From Thermomicrobiales bacterium (GTDB lineage: Bacteria > Chloroflexota > Chloroflexia > Thermomicrobiales > UBA6265), in contig JADLCW010000471.1 of NCBI GenBank assembly GCA_020847015.1, positions 1 to 6,512 on the forward strand: 6,512 nucleotides of DNA. The letters are read 5' to 3'. The notes beneath the pieces were generated by a model that was not told where the DNA came from, searched no databases, and saw only the letters and a program-made list of their open reading frames with translations. A program made the translations under genes and the position numbers. Every line of letters starts with the position of its first letter. Within the stretch, counting starts at the first letter, position 1. Of the stretch, positions 5,007 through 6,512 are shown piece after piece.

Positions 5007-6512
5007 ATGACCGAACCGCTCGCCGGCGCGCCGATCCGCCCGGTCGTGCTCGCTATCCTCGACGGCTGGGGACTCGGCCCGAACGACCCCGGCAACGCGG
5101 TGCTGGCCGCCGCTACGCCGACCATGGATCGTCTCTGGGCGACCTACCCCCACGCCACGTTGAAAACATCCGGTGAAGATGTAGGGCTGCCAGCCGGTCA
5201 GATGGGCAACTCCGAGGTGGGTCACACCAACATCGGAGCCGGCTTCGTCGTCCACCAGTGGTTGACTCGCCTCGACAAGGCGATCGCCGACGGCGAATTC
5301 GCTCGCAACCCGACGCTGCTGGCGACCATGCAGCACGTTCGGCGCAGCGGCGGCACGCTCCACCTGCTGGGGCTGGCGTCCCATGGCGGCGTGCATAGCC
5401 ATCTGCGTCATCTGGAGGCGTTGCTGCGTCTGGCGCGCGATGCGGGCGTGCGCGACGTCGCCGTCCATGCGTTCACCGATGGCCGCGACACGCCGCCGAC
5501 CGCCGCGCTCGCCGACCTGACCGCGCTCGACGCCTTCATGACCGATCTTGGGGTGGGGCGCCTCGCCACCGTCACCGGCCGCTACTACGCCATGGATCGC
5601 GATCGGCGCTGGGAACGCACCCGCGCCGCCTACGACGCTATCGTCCAGGGGGTCGGCGCACGCGCCGCATCAGCCGAAACCGCAATTGAGCGCGCGTATG
5701 AGGCCGGGATCACCGACGAGTTCATCCCGCCCACGACGATCGCACCGCCTGGCGCGGCGCCAACCACGCTGAAATCAGGCGATGCGGTCGTGTTCTTCAA
5801 CTTTCGCGCCGATCGCGGTCGCCAACTGGCCGCCGCGATCGCCGACCCGAATTTCCACGGCTGGGATCGCGGTCCGCTGATTCCCAACCTGCCGGTGGTG
5901 ACGCTCACGCGCTATGAGACCGATCTGCCGGTCGCGGTCGCCTTCGCGCCGCACGATGTCGTCTGGCCGCTGGCGCGCGCCGTCAGCGCCGCCGGTCTGA
6001 CTCAGTTCCACGCGGCGGAAACGGAAAAATACGCCCACGTCACCTTTTTTCTCAATGGCGGGCGCGAGGAACCCTTCCCCGGCGAGGAGCGCGTATTGAT
6101 TCCCTCGCCCAAGGTGGCGACGTACGATCTGGCTCCCGAGATGAGCGCGGACGCGGTGACGCGGGCGGTGGTGGGGGCGATCCGCTCTGGTCGCTTCGCC
6201 TTCGTGGTGGTCAACTACGCCAACGGCGACATGGTCGGTCACACCGGCAATTTCGATGCGGCGCGGCGGGCGATCGAAGTGGTCGATCGCTGTCTCGCGG
6301 AGATCGTGGCGGCGACGCTGGCGGCGGGCGGGGCGGCATTGATCGCCGCCGATCACGGCAACGCCGAAGAGATGATCGACCCGGCCACCGGCGGCCCGCA
6401 CACCGCGCACACCACGAACCCGGTTCCGCTGGTGCTGGTCGCGCCGGAGGAGTCGCCTTGGCGCCATGCGACGCTACGCGACGACGGTCGCCTGGCGGCG
6501 ATGGCCCCAACC
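5007..6512 (+). CDS. gpmI: 2,3-bisphosphoglycerate-independent phosphoglycerate mutase (3' end outside window)
   Basis: The enzyme interconverts 3- and 2-phosphoglycerate in glycolysis and gluconeogenesis in the cytoplasm, using two metal ions (usually Mn2+) and a phosphoserine intermediate; it belongs to the alkaline phosphatase superfamily. ATG at 5007 is preceded by GGAAGGAG (4994-5001) at 5 bases. The frame runs open through 502 codons to the edge; family members have about 510 residues, so only the tail is missing. Expected catalytic residues are all visible: Asp19 in LDGWG, the phosphorylated Ser69 in MGNSEVGH, His130 in HGGVHSH, Arg160-Asp161 in FTDGRD, Arg192 and Arg198 in GRYYAMDRD, Arg267 and Arg270 in NFRADR, Lys341 in EKYAHVTFF, Asp408 and His412 in NGDMVGH, Asp449-His450 in ADHGN and His468 in HTAHTTNP. 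It follows the permease gene by 96 bases on the same strand and may be co-transcribed with it or have its own promoter. A working enzyme is very likely. Confidence 0.96.
   Translation, partial: MTEPLAGAPIRPVVLAILDGWGLGPNDPGNAVLAAATPTMDRLWATYPHATLKTSGEDVGLPAGQMGNSEVGHTNIGAGFVVHQWLTRLDKAIADGEFARNPTLLATMQHVRRSGGTLHLLGLASHGGVHSHLRHLEALLRLARDAGVRDVAVHAFTDGRDTPPTAALADLTALDAFMTDLGVGRLATVTGRYYAMDRDRRWERTRAAYDAIVQGVGARAASAETAIERAYEAGITDEFIPPTTIAPPGAAPTTLKSGDAVVFFNFRADRGRQLAAAIADPNFHGWDRGPLIPNLPVVTLTRYETDLPVAVAFAPHDVVWPLARAVSAAGLTQFHAAETEKYAHVTFFLNGGREEPFPGEERVLIPSPKVATYDLAPEMSADAVTRAVVGAIRSGRFAFVVVNYANGDMVGHTGNFDAARRAIEVVDRCLAEIVAATLAAGGAALIAADHGNAEEMIDPATGGPHTAHTTNPVPLVLVAPEESPWRHATLRDDGRLAAMAPT

Noticed and set aside
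5775..6467. Minus-strand open frame of 230 codons inside gpmI
   Set aside because: It is antisense to intact gpmI with all catalytic residues; the product is Arg/His/Asp-rich with no recognisable domain.

Overview
This is a GC-rich bacterial window with ordinary, densely packed chromosomal genes. I saw no rRNA, tRNA, CRISPR array, insertion sequence or phage gene. Gene content and protein style (paired crcB genes, a short 358-residue isocitrate dehydrogenase, a secreted duplicated cupredoxin-like protein) would fit a Chloroflexota/Thermomicrobia-type organism. That placement is an inference from general resemblance, and an actinobacterial-like lineage cannot be excluded by reading alone.

Layout from left to right. 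Positions 1-647 (+) hold the C-terminal half of an AI-2E family membrane transporter cut by the window edge. Two perfect GC-rich hairpins (646-668 and 683-704) separate it from a two-gene fluoride-channel operon, crcB1 (734-1138, +) and crcB2 (1135-1668, +), which overlap by four bases. Convergent to these is a secreted protein made of two cupredoxin-like halves (1712-2638, -). Upstream of it is a 232-base gap with two palindromes and a weak promoter candidate, then an isocitrate dehydrogenase (2874-3947 plus stop at 2871, -). A 153-base divergent intergenic region leads to a lone MalG-type sugar ABC permease (4101-4910, +). The window ends in gpmI, cofactor-independent phosphoglycerate mutase (5007 to the edge, +), with 502 codons present and all recognisable catalytic residues intact.

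How the genes fit together. Isocitrate dehydrogenase (TCA cycle) and phosphoglycerate mutase (lower glycolysis) are housekeeping enzymes, and the permease would bring in a sugar or sugar derivative if its partners are encoded elsewhere. The two CrcB subunits most likely pair as an antiparallel heterodimer that exports fluoride, which otherwise inhibits enzymes such as enolase, the step after phosphoglycerate mutase. That link is biochemical, not a sign of co-regulation. The genes do not look like one functional system.

The points most worth a second look are the opposite charge bias of the two CrcB proteins with a 55-residue tail on only one, the one-sided copper-site candidate in the duplicated secreted protein, the unusual cofactor-site residues of the isocitrate dehydrogenase, and the orphan permease. 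I found no convincing evidence of a wholly new system.
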